From positions 434,001 to 498,000 of the forward strand of contig JAQFVV010012531.1 in the NCBI GenBank assembly GCA_028023455.1: a stretch of 64,000 nucleotides of DNA, written 5' to 3'. A model generated the notes under the pieces. That model searched no databases and was not told the origin of the DNA. It was given only the letters and a program-made list of their open reading frames with translations. Below, one piece after another: positions 1 through 13,690 of the stretch. Positions within the stretch are counted from its first letter, which is position 1, and every line of letters starts with the position of its first letter. The translations under genes and the position numbers were made by a program. This stretch comes from Epiperipatus broadwayi (lineage: Eukaryota > Onychophora > Udeonychophora > Euonychophora > Peripatidae).

Positions 1-190
1 AATCTTAAACTGGATTCCAAGAGATTGTAAAAGATCCAGAAAGAGACCACATATGAGATGGATGGATGAAATAAAGTATGCAGAGGTGGTATAGAGAAGA
101 GAAGTTAAAGACTGGAGAAGATGGATTGAACTTGGAGAGACCTTCATCCTGCAGTGGTTTGATAATGGTTGATGATAATATATATGATTA
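1..190 (+). mobile_element. 3' end of a non-LTR retrotransposon (LINE), cut by the window edge
   Basis: One plus-strand frame reads R-S-R-K-R-P-H-M-R-W-M-D-E-I-K-Y-A, then after an internal stop V-K-D-W-R-R-W-I-E-L, ending at a TGA at 170-172. The pattern of a basic R-P-x-x-R-W-x-D-E-I segment followed by a Trp-rich stretch is typical of the extreme C-terminus of LINE reverse-transcriptase ORFs. A short ATGATAATATATATGATT-like tail follows, as at many LINE 3' ends. The in-frame TAG makes it a dead copy. The clade cannot be fixed from this piece. Confidence 0.55.
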
Positions 191-3100
191 AATTCAATAG
201 ACAGTATCATCTCCTTATTTCAACGGCTAGACTATATTCTTTTGTTTTGTATTTGAAACTGCTTTTAATTAGCAAATAATGTTTTTAATGGAGCTGTAGT
301 TCTTTTGTTTCTATGGAGATTATAACAATCTTAATTCTGGAAAGGTTTATTGTTCAACACTTGTTGAAATTTCTTCAAATGTCACAGCTATAAATGCTCT
401 TAATTTATGGTTATTGCAAGAATTTTATTATTTGTAACTTACTGTTTGTCATTGATTGCTTGGGTTCAGGTCCTTCCCAATTCTCTAATGGAATTTCTAC
501 TTTCAAATTTGAGGCTGGATTTTGAAGTAACTGCCACTATGTATGTGACTTGATAACAATGTACTAACTTCCCGCTCAACTTAAATTTTTTCTCAAAATG
601 TTTCTTACCCAGATTTGTCATCAAAAGTAAATTGGGATTAGTTTCATCTGATAATTATTTAATTATTGAAACCAAAAAAAGATATGCATGTCTTTAGATG
701 TTTATTCATTAGTAAATCATTCAAAACTTTGCCATTGAATGAGTAGTGTGTTAATACACGATAATTCAATAACACCATAAATATTTGGTATAGCAACTGA
801 GATAGTATTTTCTGCCACCTCATCTGTAAATATATATTAGTTTTAAATTATGTTAAAGATAAAGTTTTGTTAAAAATATATAACATATTATCTTTAATCT
901 TTTAAATCAGTTTTAAAGTTTTTTTTTCTTTATCTCAAAGAAATCAGGATTTCTTCATGAATTTTTTTTATTATTTAAAAATTAATTAAATCTTGAACTA
1001 AATTAAAAATAGATCTCAAGATTTCCTTTTACTAAAAGTTTTTTTTTTTTGTTTTAACTGTAATTTAGAAAGACATGGGTTGGGGGGATAAAAAACTACA
1101 GACTTTTAGCAATTAACTCTATTGTTGAAACTTCACACATTAAAAGTATTTCATTATCTATTACACTATTTGAACCAGAACTTTCCATTAATTAAAAAAA
1201 CGGAAATGATCAAAAAAAGACAAAAATTAAAAGTGCTGGAATGTAGCTAAAAATAAATCAAAGTGTGAATCCTGTTGTCAATAAAACATATAAATTGCAG
1301 AGTTTTCTTTTGTTCAAATAAGACAATTTTTCTAAAAAAAAAGTTATAAATCCAGAACTGTTGCTAGAAAATATTGTTAAACAGCACCAAGAAAATGTTC
1401 TCTAGCTAGAAAAAACATTTAAGAAACTTTCCCCTCTGGAAATACATCTCCTGGTCACATCTGAAGCTACCTGAGCGATCATCAACAATGGACAGGAGGA
1501 AGTTAAACCGGCTAGATGAGGGTGTCAAGAAAAGCCAATGGATAACACACAGGATTCACGCCAGCATATAAGAACTTTGATCACATGGAGAAAGTTGAAT
1601 CACTGATCGATCAAGGTAACTGTGAACTGTTAGTGACCTTTTATTCCAATTTACATAATAGAAATATAGACTCCATTAATTGTGTTAAATGTTTCAACAA
1701 TAGAGTGTGCGATTATAAATGGGATTTTTTTATGCTATTTTAACTTAATTAAAACAGGGAGGGTGTTATGCTGATAAATTATTAAAATGTTTTTTTATGC
1801 ATCTTGATATAATTCAATGTATGAATCAGTTTAGATTTCTCCGAAAAATATTAACTGCTCAATCTTTAAAGCAAATGGAGAAGTAGTTTAGTTAAAAGTT
1901 CCGACTATAAGCAAACACAGGAATGTCGGAACCTAATAGACATAAAAATGGGTATCTCGACAGCTGTAATCAAACAACGCCTTGTCTGTTAAGATTAGAA
2001 TTCAATTATTTAACATACTAGCAAGAGAGTTTGAGTGTTGCACTATGGCACACTCTTATAGTAAGCCATCTAGAGTTTCACACTTATTTGGACAGGATTT
2101 TCATAGTCAATTTGGGCCATTGTTGTTCATAGGGTAATGACAGCGTATGTTCCCTCAGGAAATGATAAAGTGTTAATAATGAAGAGTACTTAAAATGAAA
2201 AATGATTGGAATAAAATTAAGTTTGTATTTGTCCTTTATCAAAAGATTCGAGTCAGTTTAGAATGCTATAAAAAAGGAAATGAATAAGTATTTAAAATGA
2301 ATGTAATAAAAATTATAAAAGACATATTTGAGTATCTTTGTTTTAATCTAGCTTAATAATTAAATATCCATTGGTATAATTAAAGTCTGTTTATGATTTC
2401 ATCTGAAAGTTATTTACATGACCATTGTATGTAAATAAATTACATTACAAACGTCGAATATATTTCACAATCTGATGCTAGGCTATATGCCTAGTGGCAC
2501 CCTTTTACTAGTCATCATATTTTTTATAAACTTATAAATTTTGCGAACTGAGTGTCATTTTGTAGTGGCATATTACTTTGTTTGATATTGGTTTAAAATA
2601 TTAAATAACTCTTTCTGCCAAACCTTTAAAATTCAGAGTGGTTCAATGAAATAAATAAATGAATTATTCTTCAGTTTGTGAAGAATTCCTTATCATTATC
2701 AAAGACTACTGTTTTTAGTATACCACAGCTCTTATTTTCCAAGCTAAACAAATGTTTCATGTGCATTAGTACTTGCAATAAGTTGGCATTCAGTCCAACA
2801 TGAAGCACACGACTTGCTATTAGGATAATTTCTACCATGAATTAGTCTTGCATGATCTAGATTGGATCAATTTCCAGGATCTAATAATTTAAAGCCATGG
2901 AGCATATTTTTTAAAGGATAATCATGATTTGCATTGGTAATAGTCACATTTTTTGATATGATATTTAAGCTCTTCATTTATTCTTGGACACCATATTTAA
3001 TAATAAGCCAATGCATTATAAACACAAATTTTCACTATTACACTTTAAAACACATTGGTTGCAAATATTGAAAAAAATATATTAATGGATCTTATTTTGC

Positions 3101-6100
3101 ATTTCAACCAACCAGATCTTTGCAGAAGATAAGATTAAGCATATTCTCCCTTCATCACTTTATGAAATACTTAAACATTATGCAATTGCATTTTGATCAA
3201 AATAGTACAAGACATGGTTGGTAAAAAGCATATTAAGTATCATTATTATTTTTTCAATGTCTACAGCTGTTGTGTTTTGAAATTTTCTAATGATAATTTT
3301 TTTTAGAAGTAAAAAATTGGAAACATAAATACAAAGTGATAAAAAAAAATTTTATAAGGAAAATTCATGCTATCTATTTAATTTTACTCTAATATTTTTA
3401 ACCTAGTAAAAAATAATTAATAATCATTTATATAATTAAAGAATTGCTATTATGGATAAGTGAGAGTGAAAAGTTCAGTGTTTGTAAATCAATGTATGTA
3501 TTTCAAATAAATAAGTTCATAGATATAATTAAATAGGTAAATTTGGCCTGAGGTTTGATTACCCATATGATTATTAGAATTCATTAATACATTTCTACAA
3601 TATTTGCAATTATTGTGTTTTGATGTGTAAGGATTTAATTGTATTTTTATAAATATAATTTTACATCTATATTTTTGTAAACAAACAGATAAATATATAT
3701 ATGCTAAAATTTACAACTCCTTACATATTTCTAATTTTTCATTAATTTTATTCCTTATAAAAAACGGTGACTCTCATTAAAATGTACTAAAATTAATACT
3801 AATTCTGTTTCATACATATTTTTCAATGCAGAATACCCTGATCAAAGATATTTTTACAAAGACACTCCACAGCAAAATGCATTAATATTTTATATTTTTT
3901 CTGTCTATAAAGAGTAGTATTAGTATCATCTTCAATTTATTAATTATATTACTATACGTTTGCTTCTATAATCTAAAAAATATTTTAATAATATTTGGAA
4001 AATATCATTTATAAAAATTAGCAAATTTATCTAATAAAAAGTTAATTATATAATTCGTAATATGCACTGCAGTGATTAAGTGATTAACTGAAGCTTCCTC
4101 ATCAAAATTTAACTTGGTACTTATGAATCTTGACTGTCACATGATCTCTTAAATAACAAATCATCCAATTACTTATTTTATAATAATATAGCTTTTTCAG
4201 GGATATATCTTTTTTCAACAATTATTGAGGCACTGATGTTAATATTCAGATCAAGTAAACCCGAATGGTATCATTGGACTAACTTGTGCATAAATAAAAC
4301 CTTTTGTAAAATTATTGATCACTTTTAAAATATTAATGTGATTCATTTACATCCAGTAATGAGTTTGTTCAAAAAGTTTTAATCACATTCTATAAGATAT
4401 ATATTCGTTTAACAATATCTGAAGTATCAATAAATTATTACTACTTTCACACACTCAAACTCTTTAAAATTCCTATCATTAACACTTTTAAAAATAATAT
4501 TTTTAATATCAGGCATTCTAAATTTTTCCCTCTGATTACAAAAAAAAAAAATTTGCAAATATTTTTTTCAAAAATTGGCTAAAAATATTTAAGACTACTC
4601 GATAGCATTTTGTTGAAAATTATTTATTTATTTATCTCTCAATAATAATCAAAAGGATTATATTTTTTATTCTTTATCTATTAAATAAAGCAGTATTGAA
4701 GCAAATAAAATTTTATATATCTGAATACTTTTTTTACAAAAAAGCATAGTTGTGGTTAATCCATGTATTTATGAATTCAATGATTTTGCTATTTGAGTGT
4801 TTTATACTCCCAAACATAAAGGATTGATGTAATCTTGCATCTTATCTTCACACAGAATTATATATTTTTATAAGCCAGACAAGACATAGCCAACTGCAGC
4901 CTTTTATCTTTTTCTTAATGTAATAGTTAAGAATAATTTAAAACACTATCTGTAAACTATAAATTAAAACCAATTTATTTGAATCAAGTTATTTTTAATA
5001 AATATTTCCAAATTTGTCTATCTGTGTTTGCATATATATAAATATAATTTTCAGTATACTATATACACTGAAATTTATATATATATATATTATTGTTTTT
5101 GTGTTAAAAGTTTGTATAAATATTGAGGGCACTGCTAAAATAAAGCATACATATTATTGTTAAAAAGTAGTAAAAAAAAGGGCTAATATTTCATATATTT
5201 TCAAATTTTATAGTCACTTTATAATTAGCCCATTGATCAAAAAAAAGCTGCTCATGCCTGCCTAAACTATGTAGGTCGCAGTCTATAGTCTCACAGAGAT
5301 GTAAGTAAGACTTGGAATTTTTGCCTAAATTTTTTATTATGATTTCTATATATAGATTTTATAAACGACATCAATTAAAATTCTAGTTAATAAAATATGA
5401 TTTCTGTGACTTGTTTTTCTTTAAATGGTTCATACAATATTTTTAAAAGATTTATTGATAACACAAAATTATTATTTACAAATGTATATTTAAAAAGCAT
5501 AAAAAGAGAGAAAGATCTGTAAAAAGTTAATACATCAAAATAACAGTTTTGTTCAATTGTGAATTATATGAAAATAACATCAAAAAGTTCTAATAACCTT
5601 GTAAATATTTTAATTGATTTATGAGAGTTAAGAGATCTGAAAAGCCATAAATTAGTCTTATGTGCAAACCAATATATGTTATCGTTAGTTTCTTTTATAT
5701 ATATAAAAGACTAAAAAATTGTCCTGTGCAATGGTATGGTAGCAAACTTCAAAGCTAAAGATTCTAGATTGAAGTTTAACCTGTTACTTCTAGTGCCTGA
5801 ATGTTATATGATTTAAGAAATAACTATTTGATTATATTTTACTAAAGCAATTTTATTTTTTGATAGTTATTTTAGTTACAATATTTTAAAAGTCAGAAAA
5901 ATAAGTTACAAAGCATAGTCTCCTTTTTATAAATACTATTTAATCATAAAATTTTACAATTGTTTTACATAGATTTCTTAGGTTTGTATTATATACAGCT
6001 CAAATCAGCTATAAACATCGAGTTTTCAAATATTGAACTTTTATAATGTGATTAAGTACTGTAGCATTGTGGAATTAAAACTTTTTATTGCATGAAGAAT

Positions 6101-6389
6101 CCTGTTTCAAAGCTTCAAAACTAACCTTCAAGTTTCAAAAAAATTATTCATTCTTTATTTTACGTATTCCATATTCTCTAATGTGTATCTTAGATAATAT
6201 TAAATTTGTCTATGAGAAAGACTCGTACAAGATTGTATAGAGCAATTAACAAGGCAATTTGTAGCTGCAGAGTATGTATTTTCTGTAAATCTTTCATAAT
6301 TTTTTGAACTAACAGTAATGTTGAAATTTCTTACCATTATATTTAACTTTTTGTTTACTTATATCAATTCATATATACATGTTCATGTG
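191..6389. other. AT-rich non-coding stretch, no gene recognised
   Basis: Dense stops in all frames; no splice-flanked coding block seen. It holds homopolymer runs and an AT dinucleotide run at 5076-5092. A somewhat GC-richer patch at about 1430-1620 has no recognisable product. At 5715-5815 there is a possible worn SINE: it ends in ACTTCTAGTGCCTGAATG, resembling the tail of the SINE near 26.9 kb. Confidence 0.5.
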
Positions 6390-6485
6390 TGCACATGGCT
6401 GCTCTTAATTTGATGCAGCATTAATCCATTTATCTATTATATCTATGACTAGGGTTCAAATCCAAACCAAGAAAAACTTAACATT
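6390..6485 (+). repeat. possible tRNA-derived SINE fragment (B-box)
   Basis: GGTTCAAATCC at 6453-6463 is a perfect match to the pol III B-box consensus. The upstream A-box is not convincing and no poly(A) tail or target duplication was found, so this is a weak call that rests on one 11-bp motif. Confidence 0.3.
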
Positions 6486-8990
6486 TCTTTTAGATTCCAA
6501 TCAGGCTTAGAATTTTTCTTTCATGGATTTAGTGACCAAATACCATTTTGTAAATTACTAAAGCCCTGTCAAAATAATGCCTAACTCATTTTTCTATATA
6601 GAACGCTATAGAAATGGCCTTTGTCCTGTTACTTAAAGAATATTTACCTACCTTTTACTTATATCTGTATTTTTATATGTGTGTGTATATGTATATATTT
6701 TATAGATAAATTTCAGCTAAATTGTAATCAGAAAGTGTCAACTGACATTATACCATCTTATAATAATATTTAATGCACTTTCAAATGAAAAGTGAATCTA
6801 CTTTTAATTTATTTCTTAGCTTACATTAAATCAGAACTGGAAATATAATAACTTCCTAAATATTTTCACAAATAACCACTCTCCCTTGAAATGTAACATT
6901 AATTATTTTAATGAGTATTTTCTATATATTTTATAAATAAATTTCATTTGTAATGTATCCAAGAAAAGTAGCAATTAGAAAATTGTATTTCCAACATAAA
7001 TTATGCCATCTAATATTAATATATTGTAAGGGCACATCAATTTGATCACAAAAATCACCACACATACCAATATTAAAGACTAAACCTACCAACATAATCT
7101 TTAAAATATTATTAATTATATATTAATCGATTTTGTGTAAAATTGTCAGTTAAAGTTACATTCTTGACAATATTGACTTATATATTTACACCAAACCTAT
7201 AAATGCAAGCAAATAAAAATCTCAGAAAACAAAAGAAAGAAGTCATTAATCTTAATTTTTTTTTAGTATTTATTAATTCAACATAAAATTCTATAAATGT
7301 TGAAATCAATTAGTAAAAGATAACATAATATAGAACAATTTTGTTCTTTTTAAGAAGAAAAGAAAAGGAATGAGAGTAAATTATGTCTTATAAAATTTAA
7401 TTTTAAAATTTTCTAAAATTAAGTTAGTTATCATCTTAGCTATCTTCAATAGTAGAGCTCATAAGCCACTACAAATACAACTTGAAAAAGTCGGTTAAGG
7501 AACCCACTACCGATTTCCATAAAGCTTACATTTTAATCCAAGTTATATGCTATAAAACATTGTGGGGATGGAGCTGCTTGCTTATCATGCAAACATGATT
7601 TCAGATATGATTATCATTTCAAATTAGCATCACGAAGACCACGATAGTAAAAAGATCTACAACACTATAATCAAGCAAAGAAATTCTCTCAGCATGGGAA
7701 AGATAGTTATAACAGAGTCTGAGTCAGCAACATGAAGATCCAGATGGTGACCGAAGATTATCCAATGAACTACCATTCAGTTCATGTAAAAGAACTTTCC
7801 TAAAGGCCAAGATACTCGGACATTTCACAGTACGAACTACAAGACTTTGAACTATGGCTAGATTACGCTGGATAATTTTTTTAATTCTTATTTCATTTAT
7901 CAAATTGGTTTCTTTCTTTTGAAACAGAGAATCAATCCATCCGACCATTAATTATTCTAGAGGGAGGGAGCCATCAATTCTATTTTTTTTATTTTTCATT
8001 TAATAATAAAATTTAAGTGCAGACTCCCAAACTTGCTCGCCAATTGATACATTAGTCTACTGATTTGAAAGGTGAGACTTTATTCTTATCCAATATTAAG
8101 TGCTCACATTTTGACAGCTACAATATTTTTTATGTTCAATGTTTGTCTTCAATTAACTTAATTACTAATTGTTATTCGGAATGAATGACTAAAGCCTTGG
8201 ATGATTGGTCTGTCCTATCAGATTTATAAGACTCCAGAATAAGAGAGGTGTTCAGAACATAAGAGCAAACTTCAACAAATTATAAAATATAGATAGACAG
8301 ATCAGAAATTAATGAGCAACTGATATTACAATTTTTAATTAGCAGAGTTAATCATTAAAATATAGGTTTCTTTTTTATTGTATTTGAGTGTAAAGTTGAA
8401 ATTATTGAATTAGAGTGGTGAATGACCATCTTTCCTAGGGATCAAAGGTATGGGTTAATAAATAGTTAATGAACACAAAGGATGATCATGCCTACACAAT
8501 TATTAAATTAATCAAAACATGTTATTTTGTTATAAAACAATCATGAATGGAAACCATCATCAAAATTTATTTGTTAAATATTAAATTAGTTGTCTGTCGT
8601 TTGATTTTTCTATTTTCCAATGATTTACTCTATATGCATATTCAATGCACATATCAGATATGAAATAAATATACCTTGAAATAGACTAAGTGTACATTCT
8701 TCCTGAATTTAAACTCTGTGGCATAACGATGATCAAGAAGAGGTTAAGTAAGAGAAGTTATGTAAGTGTGAATTCCATCCCACTCAATCAGTAATCATCA
8801 TAGAACCACTTCATAAAACCCAGATAAGCCATCAGAAAACTGATTTGCCCTATCAGGTTTAATGTCATACTTTGAAGACCAACTGGGTGACCGCAGTTAG
8901 CTACACCTCTCCTAGAGGGAAAAGATCATCCTATTATGTATGCTGCCCAAGTCTGTGGGGTTCTTAAATAAGAGCATGGCAGTATATATT
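6486..8990. other. non-coding stretch, no gene recognised
   Basis: No coding exon recognised. The 7440-7970 interval is slightly less AT-rich and ends in a purine run (AGAGGGAGGGAG near 7960) that could be an old polypurine tract. No matching LTR was found beside it. Confidence 0.4.
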
Positions 8991-8995
8991 CCATC

Positions 8996-9110
8996 CTGTT
9001 ACATATGGTGCATCCAATCATTGGGCCTGAATTACATATACTTAGATTACAATTGTCAGTGCATCATGTTACATATGGCGCATCCAATTGTTGGGCATGA
9101 ATGACATATT
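8996..9110 (+). repeat. imperfect tandem duplication; possible LTR end and primer-binding site
   Basis: A segment of about 45 bp beginning TGTTACATATGGTGCATCC is repeated about 68 bp later as TGTTACATATGGCGCATCC. The order TGTTACA, short spacer, TGG(C/T)GCATCC resembles an LTR end followed by a tRNA primer-binding site. It lies 0.4 kb upstream of the gag-like part of the decayed LTR element, so it may be its 5' boundary. That is inference, because the matching 3' LTR was not identified. Confidence 0.35.
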
Positions 9111-9519
9111 ATGATTATATTATTATATACATACAATTCCAAACATTAGGGGCTCAAAATCATATGATTATTTTGTAATATACTAATAGTTTTAATATGT
9201 GATGAATGAAAACTAGACAAAAGACACAGCAATAAATAGATACCATAAAATGGTCATGTAGTCGGCCAAATAAAGCATAAAATGAGATATGGAGTCACAT
9301 GTTAAATAAATAAAGGAAATGATGATCAAATAAAAATTAAATCGTAACTCATGTTAAATGCATGACAGCAAGGAAAATCTCTACGATGTCTATCAAATTA
9401 CTTGACATGTATAGAAAGAATTAGTTTGAGATAAAATTGCATAAAGCTATTTTATGGACAAAGATAATAAAATATAATAGATATATATCAGATGATAATT
9501 AGGAATAAAATTTAGGCAA

Positions 9520-11400
9520 TGGAATTAGAAAATAGTAAAGAAGTTAACAATGAAATCAAAAGAGAAGAAATCTGGATTGAACAAATGCAAATTTCTATTA
9601 GGGGTAGTTTAGAAACTTCTACTTTTGAAAATATAGTAAGGACAGAGTGTAGAAATATCTAGGGGGATTGTCTCAGAAATAATCTAACTTCAAGAAATAC
9701 CAATGATTGTAGGTACAGACACTAACAATCCTACTTTCAATCAAATGATAATGATGCAACAAATGTTTATTAAAACGGATGCACATTTGTCTAGTAAAAT
9801 AAAAATCAGAGTGCCAAAGTGGGAAAACAGAATGCTGATTTGAAAGCAGATTTATCTAATAAAATGGACAAAAAGAGTGCTGATTTATCTGACAAAATGC
9901 AGAATTAAAAAGAATCTTGAAGAAAGAGATTGCAAGTGTCAAATTAATCTCACTGAATTCGGAAAACAAATAAAATACAATTGATGATAAATTCATTGAG
10001 ATAACACAGACCTATGATAATTTGAAAATTGAAACGGTAAACAATTTAGAATTTAAATCATTTCATGGAAGAGCAAAATAATAGGATGGAGAATTAGGAG
10101 AAGAAAGCTAGATCTATAGAAAATGATAACAGTAGTATAGGAATCGTCAGTAGTATAGGAATCAGACGAAATTCAGTTGAAACCGAACTCACTTAAAATA
10201 GGCACACTATCAAAAATCAGAATGATCTACAAAGTCAAATAAAGAACATGAAGAGCTCAATGAGTCAAAAACTTGAGAACCTAGAATCTGAATTTTCCAA
10301 CAAACTAAAAACATTAAAAGAGGAACAAGTCCAGGATATTTGAAAAGTTAAACTATCTAACATGAACATGATCTAAATACAGAAAAACTAGATCTTATTT
10401 TTTTTGAAAAAATAATGGTATGGACAACAAATAGAATAACGCAGATGATCCATATGAGATATACAAAGACATAGGGGATTTACTCCTAATAGGTAGCACA
10501 AAAGAAACAATTTTCACTGGAAATGAAAATTACCAACAATCAAATCATAAAACCACTTATAAATGCCTCAAACAAAATCAGTGTTAGGAACAATGTTACA
10601 CAAATAAATTCCATTAATCAGTTCGTAAGGCTCAAAACAATTAAGGGATCCACAAATGAGACCCCAATCGAACATATAAAGAGTCTCAATTTCTAGATCC
10701 ACAAATGAGACCCCAATCGAACATATAAAGAGTCTCAATTTTTATTTCACAATCAACAATAATTTATCAGACAGGGAGAAATTAATTATAGCCTACAGCC
10801 ATTCGCAAGGCGATGCACTGTCCTGGTAAGAGTCGGTTTCAAACCCAATCCACATATGATGATTATCAGGCGTTGTTAATAAAAAACTTTTGAAACAAGA
10901 AGCATTATTATATCAATTGCTACAAGAAAAGTACAAATATCCCTGGAAAAATCCTGACAAAGTTTTTTAGGTGACAAGTAGCCAAATGAAAAACATTAAA
11001 TACATATCGCCTGAGTGAAAACCAGATAATAAGGATAGTAAAACATAACCATCTACTAAAAATAGAGCAATCTCTACTCTGTATAAATGCACAAAGTATT
11101 GAACAAGTGGCAGACTTATTAAACCAATATTGACTTAAGTTAATCATAATATGACTACTAAAATTTCTGAAAAAAGGAAAGAAAAAATACAAATCAATGC
11201 TTTAAATTACAAAAGGAGAAAAAACAATGATCTATACCATTGGAAAGGCAAATGAAACCAACTTGCCTATAATAATAATGAGAGAACAAACAACAAATAC
11301 CAACATGATATAAGAATCATAGTTGACCTTACCAATATCTCACAAAAACCATCAAAATCAGGATGTAGTAAATCTACACCTAAAACCAAACTAAAATGGT
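9520..11400 (+). pseudogene. gag-like region of the decayed LTR element
   Basis: Reading across stops, this stretch encodes Lys/Glu/Asn-rich, coiled-coil-like segments (9.5-10.4 kb). Near 10.75-10.83 kb there is a piece reading L-S-D-R-E-K-L-I-I-A-Y-S-H-S-Q-G-D-A-L-S-W, similar to capsid-type gag segments of LTR elements. No CCHC zinc knuckle was seen. No frame is open for more than about 90 codons. Assignment depends mainly on its position upstream of the protease. Confidence 0.5.
10647..10744 (+). repeat. perfect tandem duplication, 49-bp unit x2
   Basis: The unit starting GATCCACAAATGAGACCCC at 10647 is repeated at 10696, with differences only at the last bases. It lies inside the gag-like region and shifts its reading frame (49 is not a multiple of 3), so it arose after loss of function or caused it. 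Confidence 0.9.
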
Positions 11401-11485
11401 ACTTGAGAGATAGTTCCTTATCTAAGGAACAATATTAACGAAGAGGAACAAAAATAAACCACTAAATAGAGAAATCACTAATTCA

Positions 11486-11713
11486 ATGTGTTCATGGGAA
11501 GATAAAGCACCAAACTATGCTTTACAAAGCTGCTCCATGATAAAAATCTTGTTTAAGGATTTGCTAGTGAAGACTTTATTAGATTCTGGTAGCCAAATAT
11601 CAGTAATATCTGGAAAAAATTATAAGATTTTAAGTAATTTAGATTGTGCTTTATGCAAAAAAGTGAAGCTTCTCTCAATCTTATTACAAAGTTATATGGC
11701 TAAGTGCTTTTAG
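11486..11713 (+). pseudogene. retropepsin-like protease remnant, N-terminal part
   Basis: An open frame of 75 codons contains L-L-D-S-G-S-Q-I-S-V-I-S-G with D-S-G at codons 33-35. This is the aspartic protease active-site signature of LTR retroelements, which replaces the usual D-T-G. The frame is interrupted at 11713 by an inverted duplication; the protease continues near 12.05-12.29 kb. Confidence 0.7.
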
Positions 11714-11965
11714 AGACCTTGAGTCTCCATAATCATAGCCTCCTTTTAACTGAAGTTTAGCTGTGATTTATGTAAAATTTATGCAAATTTTATAACATCC
11801 ATTTTCTGGAGATTGCAAAGCATGATTCTTTCCGGTTTATTGCACAATTGTCATTTGCAATAAAGCATGCCTCTTTAATTTTTCGTTTCATATCATTATG
11901 TTCAATGCATAGTGCCCTTGAGACAAGCTTCACTTTTTGCGTAAAGCACAATCTAAATTACTTAC
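11632..11965. repeat. inverted duplication inside the protease region
   Basis: About 46 bp at 11632-11678 (AGTAATTTAGATTGTGCTTT and on) recurs reverse-complemented at about 11919-11965 with only a few differences. The 240 bp between the arms do not look like retroelement coding sequence. The protease gene was therefore rearranged by an inverted copy plus foreign or unaligned DNA. Confidence 0.8.
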
Positions 11966-12051
11966 TACTCAAAAGTGAAGTAGAAAACTAGTATTTTATT
12001 TCAATAAGATTTTAAATAAAAACCCTAATATTAAGATTTTTAGCACTCAGA

Positions 12052-12306
12052 TCAATACAGGTTACCATTGCTAACAATAGAAAAGCTAAATTAGCACAAA
12101 GACAAATCTGGATCGAATTAAAGATTGGCCAAACAATTATCTATCATGTTTTTCTGATATTGACTTATACATGAAGTCATTTTAGGGGCAGACTTTCTAC
12201 ACATGAACCAATGTGTGATTGATTTCTCTAATAAGTTAGTCAGGATAGGTGATGAGGTTTTAGAGATGGCATTACTGCCAAAATATGACATACCTGAAAT
12301 TGATTA
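12052..12306 (+). pseudogene. retropepsin-like protease remnant, C-terminal part
   Basis: Reading across frames gives V-I-L-G-A-D-F-L-H-M-N-Q-C-V-I-D-F near 12175-12225. This is the conserved I-L-G-x-D-F-L flap-proximal motif of retroelement proteases, followed by a typical I-D-F strand. It is the second half of the protease split by the inverted duplication upstream. Confidence 0.65.
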
Positions 12307-12459
12307 ATTGCAGAATCGAATTTGATTAAAAGCAATGATGCAGATAAATTGCAATCGATTATTGATGAATACAGTATATTTTCTGAAATACCAGGAGTAA
12401 TAGGAGGATTCCAACAAAGAATCAAATTATTTCATGACCAACCATTCCAATCAAAATCC

Positions 12460-13240
12460 TATCCTACACCATACCAATATTGGGAAAAAAATATTCAAAC
12501 AAATCAATAAATTGATTGATTGGGGGATAATTTCCAAATGTTCTTCACCATATTGCAACCCTGCTGTAACAGTAAAGAAGAAAGATGGGTCAATGAGATT
12601 TTGATTAGATGCAAGACAACTAAACAAAATAACAATTCATGAATTATTCATGAAATTTGGAAATGAAGTATTTTCTACTTTCAATTTAATCTCCAGTTAT
12701 TGGCAGATTAAACTTTACCCAGAAGACATCCAATACACTGCATTCTGATATGAAGGGTTCACTTATCAATTCAATAGGATGCCATTTGGATTGATTAATA
12801 ATGGTGCTGCTTTAATAGGATGTCTGGTTAAAACTTCCCTCTCCTGAGATCAAACAGATCGCAACTATTTATGTAGATGTTATAACTGCTTCCTCTATGA
12901 TTGAAAAACATCTTCAACATTTAAAATTTTTTTTTAAAGAGTGTTATGATAAGGGGATACAAGTCAATTTTAAGAAAAGCACATTTGTATGTAATGAAGT
13001 AATCTTCTTATATCATATTGATTATAATAGGATAAGACCTCATCCCAATAAGATTAGTGCTATACAGAATTTTCCAATACTTACAAAATAAAAAGCAGAT
13101 GAAATCATTTTTAGGACTATGCAACTTCTATAATCGTTTCTACCAAAAATTTTCTGATTACATGGAACTATTACTCAAACTCATAAGAAAAGATGAGAAA
13201 TAGAACGAGACTGAAGAGCAAGATGAGGTATTTACTAGAA
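12460..13240 (+). pseudogene. reverse transcriptase remnant
   Basis: Consecutive conserved RT blocks can be read across stops and frameshifts: the G-I-I-x-x-x-x-S-P-Y-x-x-P block, V-K-K-K-D-G-S-M-R-F, L-D-A-R-Q-L-N-K-I-T, a S-Y-W-Q-I-K-L block, then F-N-R-M-P-F-G-L. The catalytic box reads Y-V-D-V (about 12869-12880), so the second catalytic aspartate has been lost. A later frame, 12897-13091, covers the thumb-side H-I-D-Y-N-R-I-R-P block. Clearly dead. Confidence 0.8.
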
Positions 13241-13660
13241 TTAAAACAGGATTTCTAGTGCAAACTAGGTTAGCTTTTCCTTATTTTAGCAAATCATTTA
13301 TCATACAAACAGCTATGGTTACGGACTAGGGGTAAATCCAGAAGGACGACCAACCAGGAGTCATTTATTTTATCAGCCATCTCTTAAAGGGTCCAGAAAT
13401 AAATTATACAGTTACTGAGAAAGAGACACTAGCAATAGTGTGAGCTTTGCAGAAATTTTGACAAATGCTTCTCGGATCAGAGGTTATAGTGATTACTGAT
13501 CATAAGTCTTGAATTCGTGAACCGCAGCTACCTAACTAATAATAGCCTTGTTAGATGGAGTCTGTTGTTACAACAATTCAACTATATAGTCAAGTACTGT
13601 AAAGGATCCAAAAATGTTGTAGCTGATGCACTAAGTTAATATCCATGCAGCTTAGAACAA
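13240..13660 (+). pseudogene. RNase H remnant
   Basis: Fragments such as Y-T-V-T-E-K-E-T-L-A-I-V and L-L-G-S-E-V-I-V-I-T-D-H-K-S match the E-(K/R)-E-x-L-A-(I/V)-V and T-D-H-K-(P/S)-L motifs of Ty3/gypsy RNase H. They are separated by stop codons. The segment directly follows the RT remnant, as expected for this element class. Confidence 0.7.
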
Positions 13661-13690
13661 CAACACTTATCAGTAGATAATGCCTACATT

